Assembly (NCBI GenBank): GCA_017995595.1
Contig: JAGOIO010000018.1
Span: forward strand, 1 to 12,785
DNA length: 12,785 bases
Source: a bacterium
Lineage (GTDB): Bacteria > Cyanobacteriota > Vampirovibrionia > Gastranaerophilales > Gastranaerophilaceae
Direction of reading: 5' to 3'
Shown: piece after piece, positions 6,217-12,785 of the stretch
Numbering within the stretch: the first letter of the stretch is position 1
Layout: every line of letters starts with the position of its first letter
The notes under the pieces: generated by a model
Told to the model about the DNA's origin: nothing
Databases searched by the model: none
What the model saw: only the letters and a program-made list of their open reading frames with translations
Made by a program: the position numbers and the translations under genes

Positions 6217-8932
6217 CTTCGCCTTGTGTTCTTAAAAAGTCTGCATTCTCTTCAAGAATATTTTTAGGTGCAGTAATTCCTGTTATTGAATTTTGAGTTA
6301 AATAGTATTTTGCGATGGCTTGAATATCATCTACTGTAACATTGTCTATTGCTTTTTCCAACTCTTGCTTAAAATATCGTTCGTAATAACTTGAAAGATT
6401 ATTTGCAAGCAAAATATTGCTCTTTTCAGTAAAAGCTTCATTTTCCATCAAATTGCATTTTTCTTTAGCTTTTATGCTTTGAAGTTGATCTTCTGTTATT
6501 TTTGTATTTGTCAATGTTTTAATACAATTATTAAATGAATTAACTATTGTTTGAAGTCCGTCTTTAGTATTTGCAGATGTTTCGGCTACCATTAAAAATT
6601 TTGATATATCGCCTGTATCGTGATTTGAATCTCCCGCAGCATATGGTGTATAACAGATTTTATATTTTGTTCTTAAATCATTATATATGGGTGAATCTTC
6701 ATCACAAGAATTTAATAATTGTATTAGTAATATTAATGAAGCTTTATCTTTTATATTTCCGCTGTCAATTATTTTAAAATCTTTTTCAACGGTTATTTCA
6801 TTTTCGTCGGTTTCTTTTGTAAAAACTTTATTTTTAGATAACGGTTTTTGTTCAAATTTCTTAAAAAATATGAGATTGTCATTTGGTTTTACTTTTGGAA
6901 ATTTAGAAAGTATTTTTAAAATTTCATTTTTATTCTTCAAATATTCAGATTTTGGCAACGTAATGACAACAGAACCTTGTGCATTTTTATCCAGTTCTTT
7001 TTTTGAATTCAGGACGTCTTCATAAGTCAAAGCCTTAATCCAAGCACTTGTTTTTGGAATTACTGGAATATCTTTATATATTTCATAATCTATTTTCGTT
7101 TCTAATAAATCATCTCGGTCATAATTGCAAATGCAAATGATATTTTTTTTAGTTTCAAATTCTTTTGGGTTAAGAACTTTTGGGCTTTCAATAATTGAAG
7201 ATAAGTCATTAATCATTTTTAAAGTATTGTCGCAAGAGCCATTTGCATAGCCTTCTATTCCGAAAGAATTAGTTAAAATGCCAGAGTTAATGCCTTTCTC
7301 ATAATTCTCATCATTTTGTTCTTTTGTTTTTGGGGTAAAATATTTTAGTGAAAGAGCAAAAGGATTTATTGTAAGCGGTTTTTGAGATTTTAGTTCAAAA
7401 ATGATTGCACTTCTTTTGTGATTTTCATTAGCATCAATTATAACTTTGAGATTGTTTGGCAAAATAAATTCATGAATATCTCTATTTTTAGTATTTTGGG
7501 TAGCTTCAATATTTCCAGTAAAACTTATGTCATTTTTAGCTTTTGTTAGATTCTCTTTTTTAGGGTGCAAAACAACAATAGAGGCTTTATTCAGGTCTAA
7601 ACGCTTTGCCGCTTCTTGAAGGTCTTTGGAAGTTATACTGTTAATCTTATCTAGTGAGTTGTTTGGTTCGTCGTTATTGGTAATAATTTCTGATATTATT
7701 TCGCTTAAAAAATTGTTATCTTCCATAACTTCTGAATTATCATTTTTTATTTTAGATTTGAATTTTTCAAGTTCTTTAGAATTAACAGGTTTTGTTTGTA
7801 AGTCAAAAATAATATTGTAGAGTGTTTGTAAATCTTCTTCGCAAATTTTATCATTTCTCAAAGTATTATAAATACAAAGAGCATGTGGTTTTGTTTGACC
7901 AAATCTAATACCGGAAAAATCAGGATAAATATTTTTTTCTTTGGCTCTAGATTCTATTATTTCTTTAAGAACGTCAATAGTAAATTCCTCTTTTTCATTT
8001 AAAGGTGGAATTAAAAAAGCTAAACATTCATTGGTCGTTTTATCCGCATTTTCGTAAAGATCTTTTCTTACGGTTTTATCCGGTGATGGATTTATAATAA
8101 TATCTGAATTTTGATTTGGATTATCGTAATTTTTCAATGGAGAAAATGTTTTTGCTATTAAATTAATATCGTTTTCATCTACGTTTCCGACTATTACGGT
8201 TGCCATATTATTAGGATTATAATATTTTTTATAGAAAGTCTCTAAATCTTCTTTGCTAATACTGTTTACAGAGTTTGGGTTACTAATTGAAGCATTTTTA
8301 TACTCTTTATTAAATAAATTTTTAAAAGTTTCATTAAAAAGTTTATTAATATTAAAGAAATCTGAGGATTTTTCATTTATTTCTTGGTTAATAATTGATT
8401 TTTCATCTTCTATTCTTGAAAAGTCGTGTTCTTTAAAAATATTTGCTTGATATTTTAAAGCTTCGTTTAAATCTTTTTTGTTAGTTATTGGGTAATTACT
8501 GTAATATATTGTGTAGTTGTAATTTGTTCCTGCATTACAACTACCTCCAAGTCTTTTAACCTCGTTAGATTGGGTAGAATCTGCAATAAGGTGTTCAGTT
8601 AAATGAGCCATACCTTCTTTTCCTTCAAAATCATTTAAGCTACCCACGTTAACTGCTGTAGATATTGTTGTTGGTCCCGGAGCGTTTATTGTAACTATTT
8701 TCATTCCGTTTGAAAGTTCATATATTTTTTGGTTAGGGGAATCTAAAATAGAAAAAACTTGTTTAAGTTTGTAATCTTTGTTTATTTGTGTTGTGATGTA
8801 TGATTTTGAGCTTATTTTAGAAATAGCTGTATTGATTGGATATTCAACGGTATTACAAGATTGAGTCTCCATTTTATTAGATTGGAAGGCTACTGTTTTT
8901 CTATTAAAATCCATAATCTTACATATTTGCAT
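6206..8932 (-). CDS. M16-family zinc metallopeptidase (pitrilysin/processing-peptidase type), four-domain
   Basis: A 908-residue member of the inverted-zincin family M16, which degrades peptides inside a clamshell chamber. Seen: the active first domain carries H110-LTE-H114 and, 70 residues on, E184 in IINQEINE, with E177 in the usual E-x6-E relation, so all three zinc ligands look present. GGSCNAGTNYNYTIYY (129-144) and YYNPNNMATVIVGNVDEND (237-255) are typical M16 segments. A second domain follows to about 455. The third (about 485-650) lacks HxxEH and is structural. The fourth (about 715-885) has LRTKYKICYTPYAAG (753-767), the substrate-binding R/Y region. There is no signal peptide, so it is predicted cytoplasmic; about 60 residues precede the first domain. 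Met7 or Met21 could be the true start because the first ATG has only a weak AAGA upstream. It is a single gene, tail-to-tail with the U32 gene. Confidence 0.92.
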   Translation of the reverse strand: MQICKIMDFNRKTVAFQSNKMETQSCNTVEYPINTAISKISSKSYITTQINKDYKLKQVFSILDSPNQKIYELSNGMKIVTINAPGPTTISTAVNVGSLNDFEGKEGMAHLTEHLIADSTQSNEVKRLGGSCNAGTNYNYTIYYSNYPITNKKDLNEALKYQANIFKEHDFSRIEDEKSIINQEINEKSSDFFNINKLFNETFKNLFNKEYKNASISNPNSVNSISKEDLETFYKKYYNPNNMATVIVGNVDENDINLIAKTFSPLKNYDNPNQNSDIIINPSPDKTVRKDLYENADKTTNECLAFLIPPLNEKEEFTIDVLKEIIESRAKEKNIYPDFSGIRFGQTKPHALCIYNTLRNDKICEEDLQTLYNIIFDLQTKPVNSKELEKFKSKIKNDNSEVMEDNNFLSEIISEIITNNDEPNNSLDKINSITSKDLQEAAKRLDLNKASIVVLHPKKENLTKAKNDISFTGNIEATQNTKNRDIHEFILPNNLKVIIDANENHKRSAIIFELKSQKPLTINPFALSLKYFTPKTKEQNDENYEKGINSGILTNSFGIEGYANGSCDNTLKMINDLSSIIESPKVLNPKEFETKKNIICICNYDRDDLLETKIDYEIYKDIPVIPKTSAWIKALTYEDVLNSKKELDKNAQGSVVITLPKSEYLKNKNEILKILSKFPKVKPNDNLIFFKKFEQKPLSKNKVFTKETDENEITVEKDFKIIDSGNIKDKASLILLIQLLNSCDEDSPIYNDLRTKYKICYTPYAAGDSNHDTGDISKFLMVAETSANTKDGLQTIVNSFNNCIKTLTNTKITEDQLQSIKAKEKCNLMENEAFTEKSNILLANNLSSYYERYFKQELEKAIDNVTVDDIQAIAKYYLTQNSITGITAPKNILEENADFLRTQGEVIS

Positions 8933-9142
8933 TTTATCTTAATTATTCTTTCATTTAACCCTATCTTTATAAATTTTGTGAAAGTTATAATTTGTTATTC
9001 AGTAATAAATTTGTTACAAAATTTCAGAATTTAATTTGAATAAAAAATCCGAGAAGACCTTTTATTGCTACGAAAAACACTTTAAAATTTTCTTTGAAAA
9101 TAAAATTGAACATAATTATATTATTGTCGGTTTTAAAAAAAA

Positions 9143-9160
9143 ATAAAAGTCCGCTTTTAT
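9143..9160. repeat. Short inverted repeat overlapping the pseudouridine synthase promoter region
   Basis: ATAAAAG and CTTTTAT form a perfect 7-bp inverted repeat around a TCCG loop. The right arm covers the position where the -35 of the promoter at 9174-9182 would lie, so it could be an operator or simply chance in AT-rich DNA. It lacks the GC stem and position of a terminator. Confidence 0.35.
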
Positions 9161-9173
9161 ACGTACAATTTCG

Positions 9174-9182
9174 TGGTAAAAT
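9174..9182 (+). promoter_or_regulatory. Extended -10 promoter of the pseudouridine synthase-coaE unit
   Basis: TGGTAAAAT is a TGn-extended -10 (hexamer TAAAAT at 9177-9182). It is followed by Shine-Dalgarno GAAAGG at 9191-9196 and the ATG at 9206, giving a leader of roughly 17 nt. The -35 region is poor. TACAAT at 9164-9169 is an alternative -10. Confidence 0.5.
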
Positions 9183-9205
9183 CAAAGAACGAAAGGTAAA
9201 GTATT

Positions 9206-9928
9206 ATGAGATTGAATAAATATATAGCTTCTGCAGGAATTTGCTCAAGAAGAAAAGCTGATGAATTGATAGAACAAGGTGTCGTTTTTGTTAACGGTAA
9301 AAAAGTTACAGAGCTTGGTTTTAGCGTGGAAGAAAAGGATAAAGTCGTTATAAGTAACGAGTTGATAAGACCCAAAAAACTTGAGTATTATGTCTTTTAC
9401 AAGCCATCAGGATATATTACAACGTGTGATGATGAAAAAGATAGAAAAACAATCTATGATATTTTACCGCCTGAAATGAAAAATTTGAAGCCAGTCGGAC
9501 GCTTGGACAGAGAATCAACGGGACTTATTATTTTGACTAACGATGGAGACTTAATCAATGAATTAACTCACCCATCAATTAAAGTTCCCAAAATATATGT
9601 CGTTTGCGTTCAAGGTAGAATAAAAATAAAAGATTTGGAACAAATGGCTAACGGTATGGAAATTGAGCCTGGTAAAAAGGCTTATGCCGATGTATATATA
9701 GAAGAAGCAACAAATAAATCTTCTACTTTAAGAATAACTCTTCGTCAGGGTATGAACAGGCAAATTAGAAAAATGCTTGATATGCTCGGGTATGTTGTTA
9801 TTTCTTTAAAACGAATTCAACATGCTACAATTACGCTTGAGGGAATGAAAAAAGGTGAGGTTAAGCCTTTAAAACCTCAACAAATAAAAGAATTAAGATT
9901 ATTTTTGTCTAAGTTGAAGAAAGGCTGA
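9206..9928 (+). CDS. RsuA/RluB/RluE/RluF-family rRNA pseudouridine synthase
   Basis: Isomerises a specific uridine in ribosomal RNA to pseudouridine; by length and S4 domain it is closest to the RluB type, which acts on 23S rRNA. Seen: an S4 RNA-binding domain at about 1-50 (MRLNKYIASAGICSRRKADEL), a catalytic domain opening with YYVFYKPSGYITT (61-73), the catalytic motif GRLDRESTGLIILTNDG with Asp101 as nucleophile, and GMNRQIRKMLDMLGY near 180-197, the conserved C-terminal RsuA-family block. The 240 residues equal the usual size. AAAGG lies 9 nt before the ATG. It is followed by coaE after 2 bp, and the two are surely co-transcribed. RluB rather than RsuA is likely, but the target base cannot be read from the sequence. 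Confidence 0.94.
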   Translation: MRLNKYIASAGICSRRKADELIEQGVVFVNGKKVTELGFSVEEKDKVVISNELIRPKKLEYYVFYKPSGYITTCDDEKDRKTIYDILPPEMKNLKPVGRLDRESTGLIILTNDGDLINELTHPSIKVPKIYVVCVQGRIKIKDLEQMANGMEIEPGKKAYADVYIEEATNKSSTLRITLRQGMNRQIRKMLDMLGYVVISLKRIQHATITLEGMKKGEVKPLKPQQIKELRLFLSKLKKG

Positions 9929-9930
9929 TT

Positions 9931-10512
9931 ATGCAAAAAGTTGCAATAGTCGGAAATATTGCTTCGGGTAAAACCGCTATAAAAAAATTTTTGGTTGAAA
10001 ATGATTATAAAGTCTTGGATACTGATGTAGTAACCCATAAACTTCAAGAACTTCCGTCTGTTATTTCAAAAATCGTTGAGAAATTTAGTGGTTTTGATAT
10101 TTTGGAAAATGATAAAATTTCAAGAGTTAAGCTTGGAAAAATAGTCTTTTCTGATAAAACTGCAAGAAAAAAGTTAGAAAGTATATTGCACCCTTTAATA
10201 CGATTAGAAATAGATAAATTCTTTTTGCAAAACAATAAAGAAAATATCGTTTTTGTCGAAATTCCATTGTTATTTGAGGCAAATATGGCAGATTTATTTA
10301 ATAAAATAATTTTTGTAAAATGTGATGTTCAGACTCAAATAAAACGCTTACAGATGCGAAATAACTTGAGTAAAAAAGAGGCACAGCAAAGAATAAACAG
10401 CCAAATGCCTCAAGACTGTAAAATTGAAAAGTCAGATATAATAATTGACGGTAGTGGAACTTTGGAAAATTTGTATTTACAGTTAAAAAATCTATCTGAA
10501 AAATTTAATTAA
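9931..10512 (+). CDS. coaE: Dephospho-CoA kinase
   Basis: Catalyses the last step of coenzyme A synthesis, ATP-dependent phosphorylation of the 3'-hydroxyl of dephospho-CoA, in the cytoplasm. Seen: P-loop GNIASGKT at 8-15, DTD at 30-32 as the base-binding/catalytic acidic pair region, LESILHPLI with the conserved HP in the CoA domain, VFVEIPLLFEA for the Walker-B-like strand, and RNNLSKKEAQQRINSQMP for the lid. SDIIIDGSGTLENL is the usual C-terminal strand and turn. At 193 residues it is normal length for the family. The P-loop has Asn where many CoaE proteins have Gly (GGIASGKS), a mild variation. The ATG follows the preceding stop by 2 bp, and its AAAGG Shine-Dalgarno lies within the last codons of the upstream gene, which suggests translational coupling. 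Confidence 0.95.
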   Translation: MQKVAIVGNIASGKTAIKKFLVENDYKVLDTDVVTHKLQELPSVISKIVEKFSGFDILENDKISRVKLGKIVFSDKTARKKLESILHPLIRLEIDKFFLQNNKENIVFVEIPLLFEANMADLFNKIIFVKCDVQTQIKRLQMRNNLSKKEAQQRINSQMPQDCKIEKSDIIIDGSGTLENLYLQLKNLSEKFN

Positions 10513-10518
10513 ATTTTT
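10499..10518. repeat. Perfect 20-bp all-AT palindrome at the end of coaE
   Basis: AAAAATTTAATTAAATTTTT reads the same on both strands. It spans the coaE stop codon (10510-10512), ends in a T run to 10519, and lies just upstream of the extended -10 at 10521-10529, over the -35 position. It could be an operator, a weak bidirectional hairpin or a chance product of AT-rich coding sequence. Confidence 0.5.
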
Positions 10519-10520
10519 TA

Positions 10521-10529
10521 TGATAAAAT
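10521..10529 (+). promoter_or_regulatory. Extended -10 promoter of the UDP-sugar operon
   Basis: TGATAAAAT is a TGn-extended -10 (hexamer TAAAAT at 10524-10529) inside the 48-bp gap after coaE. A start near 10536 would leave about 25 nt of leader carrying AGAGG at 10551-10555 before the ATG at 10561. Read-through from coaE is also possible, since no strong terminator lies between. Confidence 0.5.
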
Positions 10530-10560
10530 ATTTCAATAAAAGAATGAAAAAGAGGTCATT

Positions 10561-11514
10561 ATGAAAAGAGTTTTAGTAACGGGCGGTGCAGGATTTATAG
10601 GTAGTCATCTTTGCGAAAAGCTATTAGAGTGTGGAAACGATGTAATTTGTCTTGATAACTTTTTTACAGGTTCAAAAGATAATATAAGACATTTATTGGG
10701 AAATGACCATTTTGAACTTGTCAGACATGACGTTACTAAGGAATATTTTGCCGAAGTTGACCAGATTTATAATATGGCATGTCCTGCAAGTCCTATTCAT
10801 TATCAATATAATCCGATAAAGACAATAAAAACTTCTGTATTAGGAATTTTAAATATGTTGGGTTTGGCGAAACGCTGTAACGCTACAATATTGCAAGCAT
10901 CTACAAGCGAAGTTTATGGTAATCCTGAGATTCACCCACAAGTAGAAAGCTATTGGGGTAATGTTAATCCTATTGGTATAAGAAGTTGTTACGATGAGGG
11001 AAAACGATGTGCTGAAACACTTATGATGGACTATCATCGTCAAAATAATGTTGATACAAGAATTATAAGAATCTTTAATACTTATGGACCAAGAATGGCT
11101 GAAAATGATGGAAGAGTCGTTTCCAACTTTATTATTCAAGCATTAAAAAATGAGGATATAACGATTTATGGTGATGGTAGCCAGACTCGTTCTTTTTGCT
11201 ACGTTGATGACTTAGTGCGTGGTGCTATGAAGATGATGAATAATTCTCAAAAATTTATTGGTCCTGTGAATCTTGGGAATCCTTGTGAAAAAACAATTAA
11301 AGAATTTGCTGAAAAAATAGTTGATTTGACTAACTCAAATTCTAAAATTATTTATAAGCCGTTGCCGTCTGATGATCCTGTTAGGAGAAAACCTGATATT
11401 TCAGTTGCAAAGAAAGAATTGAATTGGACTCCTGAAATAGATTTGGAAACAGGATTAAAGAAAACTATTGATTACTTTGACAAGCAAATAAAAAAGCAGA
11501 AGGATAAAATATAA
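10561..11514 (+). CDS. UDP-glucuronate decarboxylase (UDP-xylose synthase)
   Basis: Extended short-chain dehydrogenase that converts UDP-glucuronate to UDP-xylose with bound NAD. Seen: Rossmann motif GGAGFIG at 8-14, DNF at 32-34 binding the NAD ribose, NMACPASPIHYQ at 71-82, PIKTIKTSVLG, the catalytic ASTSEVYGNPEIHPQ (113-127) and YDEGK with Tyr144 and Lys148, then RIFNTYGPRM and DGSQTRSFCYVDD. The blocks 'MACPASP', 'SYWGNVNPIG.RSCYDEGKR' and 'DGRVVSNFI' are typical of UXS enzymes and separate it from UDP-glucose epimerases and from dTDP-glucose dehydratases. Length (317) is the bacterial norm and there is no membrane segment, unlike animal forms. AGAGG is 5 nt before the ATG. The downstream dehydrogenase supplies its substrate. 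Confidence 0.93.
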   Translation: MKRVLVTGGAGFIGSHLCEKLLECGNDVICLDNFFTGSKDNIRHLLGNDHFELVRHDVTKEYFAEVDQIYNMACPASPIHYQYNPIKTIKTSVLGILNMLGLAKRCNATILQASTSEVYGNPEIHPQVESYWGNVNPIGIRSCYDEGKRCAETLMMDYHRQNNVDTRIIRIFNTYGPRMAENDGRVVSNFIIQALKNEDITIYGDGSQTRSFCYVDDLVRGAMKMMNNSQKFIGPVNLGNPCEKTIKEFAEKIVDLTNSNSKIIYKPLPSDDPVRRKPDISVAKKELNWTPEIDLETGLKKTIDYFDKQIKKQKDKI

Positions 11515-12785
11515 ATGAAAATTTGTGTAATTGGAACAGGATACGTAGGTTTGGTCGTTGGAACTTGTCTTGCAGAAATGGGAAATAATGTAATTTGTGT
11601 GGACAACGATAAGGACAAACTAAAAAGACTTAAAAATGGTATAATTCCGATATATGAACCCGGGTTGGAAGAACTTATAAAAGTAAATGTTTCTGAATCC
11701 AGATTGATTTTTACTGAGGATATAGATTATGCGGTTAAAGAATCTTTAGTGTGCTTTATTGCTGTTGGAACACCTCAAGATAATGAGGGTTCTGCGGATT
11801 TAACTGCGGTTTTTGAAGTTGCTAAAGAAATTGCTTCTTCAATGAATGAATACAAAGTTATTATTGATAAATCAACTGTTCCTGTTGGCAGTGCAGAGAA
11901 AGTTACAGAAATAATAAAGGCTAGAACTGATTTTGAATTTGATGTTGTTTCTAATCCTGAATTTTTGAAACAAGGTGCGGCGGTTGATGATTTTCTAAAA
12001 CCTGACAGGGTTATTATCGGTTCAAATTCTAAAAAAGCAACAGAAATAATGCAGGAGTTATATGCTCCATTTTTAAGAACAGGAAATCCGATTATTGTTA
12101 CTGATGTTAAATCTGCTGAAATGACTAAGTATGCCTCAAATTCCTTTTTAGCGATGAAAATCTCTTTTGCAAATGAAATCGCAAATATTTGTGAAAAAGT
12201 TGGTGCAGATGCAGAGATGGTTCGTATCGGAATGTGTGCTGATAAAAGAATTGGTTCAAAATTTTTATTCCCCGGACTTGGTTATGGTGGAAGTTGCTTT
12301 CCTAAAGATGTAAGAGCGATGATTAAAACTGCTCAAGAAAATGGTTGCGATTATTCTATGTTAAAGTCTGCTGATGAAGTTAATAAAAATCAAAGAAAAC
12401 TATTTATAGAAAAAATATTAAATAAGTTTGGTAATGATTTGTCCGGCATGACTTTTGGGGTTTGGGGATTGGCGTTTAAACCCAAAACAAATGATATGAG
12501 GGAAGCTCCGTCTATAGATATTATAAATAAACTTTTAGAATGTGGTGCAAAAATAGTCGCTTTTGATCCAAAAGCAATGGAAACCGCTAAAAATATTTTT
12601 GGTAATAAAATTAAGTATGCGAAAAAATCTTATGAAGCTTTAAAAGGGGCAAATTGCATGCTTCTTTTAACTGAGTGGAACGAATTTAGACGACCTAACT
12701 TTGAGTTGATGAAAGAACTTATGAAAACACCAATAATTATTGACGGAAGAAATCAATATGATGGTGAAAGGTTAAAACAAAGAGG
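11515..12785 (+). CDS. UDP-glucose 6-dehydrogenase, cut by window edge
   Basis: Oxidises UDP-glucose to UDP-glucuronate with two NAD per turnover, in the cytoplasm. Seen in 423 complete codons: GTGYVG at 7-12 (NAD domain), YEPGLEEL, AVGTPQ, STVPVG at 120-125, SNPEFL at 146-151, the central-domain EMTKYASNSFLAMK with Lys205 and Asn209, catalytic FPGLGYGGSCFPKD with Cys261 as the thiohemiacetal nucleophile, and WGLAFKPKTNDMREAP at 317-332 in the C-terminal UDP-binding domain, ending at DGRNQYD. Family members are about 430-450 residues long, so only a short tail is missing. Its ATG directly follows the decarboxylase stop (TAAATG); AAGGA lies 10 nt upstream within that gene. Order is decarboxylase then dehydrogenase, so both steps from UDP-glucose to UDP-xylose are made from one transcript. 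Confidence 0.96.
   Translation, partial: MKICVIGTGYVGLVVGTCLAEMGNNVICVDNDKDKLKRLKNGIIPIYEPGLEELIKVNVSESRLIFTEDIDYAVKESLVCFIAVGTPQDNEGSADLTAVFEVAKEIASSMNEYKVIIDKSTVPVGSAEKVTEIIKARTDFEFDVVSNPEFLKQGAAVDDFLKPDRVIIGSNSKKATEIMQELYAPFLRTGNPIIVTDVKSAEMTKYASNSFLAMKISFANEIANICEKVGADAEMVRIGMCADKRIGSKFLFPGLGYGGSCFPKDVRAMIKTAQENGCDYSMLKSADEVNKNQRKLFIEKILNKFGNDLSGMTFGVWGLAFKPKTNDMREAPSIDIINKLLECGAKIVAFDPKAMETAKNIFGNKIKYAKKSYEALKGANCMLLLTEWNEFRRPNFELMKELMKTPIIIDGRNQYDGERLKQR

Larger units (their letters stand above)
8933..9205. other. Divergent intergenic region between the M16 and pseudouridine synthase genes
   Basis: This 273-bp AT-rich stretch separates two divergent starts. The right part holds a 7-bp inverted repeat (9143-9160) and the extended -10 at 9174-9182. 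The left part must hold the minus-strand promoter of the M16 gene; a TATAAA-like box reads on the minus strand around 8966-8972, but no clear -35 accompanies it. No open frame or RNA gene is supported. Confidence 0.5.

Noticed and set aside
9040..9066. Inverted AATAAAA/TTTTATT arms with a 14-nt spacer in the intergenic region, considered as a terminator or small RNA.
   Set aside because: Stem is pure AT, the loop is long, and no gene ends here, so no terminator or RNA gene can be supported.
10513..10560. Intrinsic terminator after coaE.
   Set aside because: The palindrome and T run are present but the stem has no GC pairs; a functional terminator is unlikely to be that weak.
1..12785. Search for CRISPR arrays, tRNA/rRNA genes, insertion sequences, toxin-antitoxin or phage-defence genes.
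   Set aside because: No spaced direct repeats, cloverleaf sequences, transposase motifs or defence domains were recognised; all larger frames are accounted for by the listed genes.

Overview
The window is AT-rich (about 30% GC by eye) and densely coded. It comes from a diderm bacterium, because it encodes an outer-membrane secretin. Low GC, a type II secretion/type IV pilus-like cluster, a UDP-glucuronate decarboxylase/UDP-glucose dehydrogenase pair and an RsuA-type pseudouridine synthase next to coaE would suit an uncultured gut-type lineage such as Vampirovibrionia (Gastranaerophilales). That placement is inference from general resemblance, with low to moderate confidence.

Layout. Positions 4333 down to 1, minus strand: three closely spaced genes, in transcription order a GspC/PilP-like inner-membrane protein, a secretin (GspD/PilQ), and the N-terminal 413 residues of a GspE/PilB ATPase that runs off the left edge. 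This C-D-E order is that of classical type II secretion operons. The ATPase carries tandem motifs typical of the c-di-GMP-binding MshEN fold. Positions 4558-6216, plus strand: a large peptidase U32-family protein with a four-cysteine C-terminal cluster, diverging from the secretion operon. Positions 6206-8932, minus strand: a 908-residue, four-domain M16 zinc metallopeptidase, tail-to-tail with the U32 gene and overlapping it by 11 bp. Positions 9206-10512, plus strand: an rRNA pseudouridine synthase and dephospho-CoA kinase (coaE) separated by 2 bp. Positions 10561-12785, plus strand: UDP-glucuronate decarboxylase followed with no gap by UDP-glucose 6-dehydrogenase, cut by the right edge about a dozen residues before its expected end.

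How the genes work together. The minus-strand trio would form the outer-membrane pore, the periplasmic connector and the cytoplasmic motor of one secretion or pilus machine. The last two genes make UDP-glucuronate and then UDP-xylose for surface polysaccharide. The U32, M16, pseudouridine synthase and coaE genes are unlinked in function as far as can be seen. Three transcription units start downstream of extended -10 promoters (TGnTAnAnT type). No RNA gene, CRISPR array, insertion sequence, phage or defence module was seen. The most interesting leads are the ATPase N-terminus, the low-complexity insert in the secretin, the U32 cysteine pattern and the AT palindrome between coaE and the sugar-nucleotide operon.
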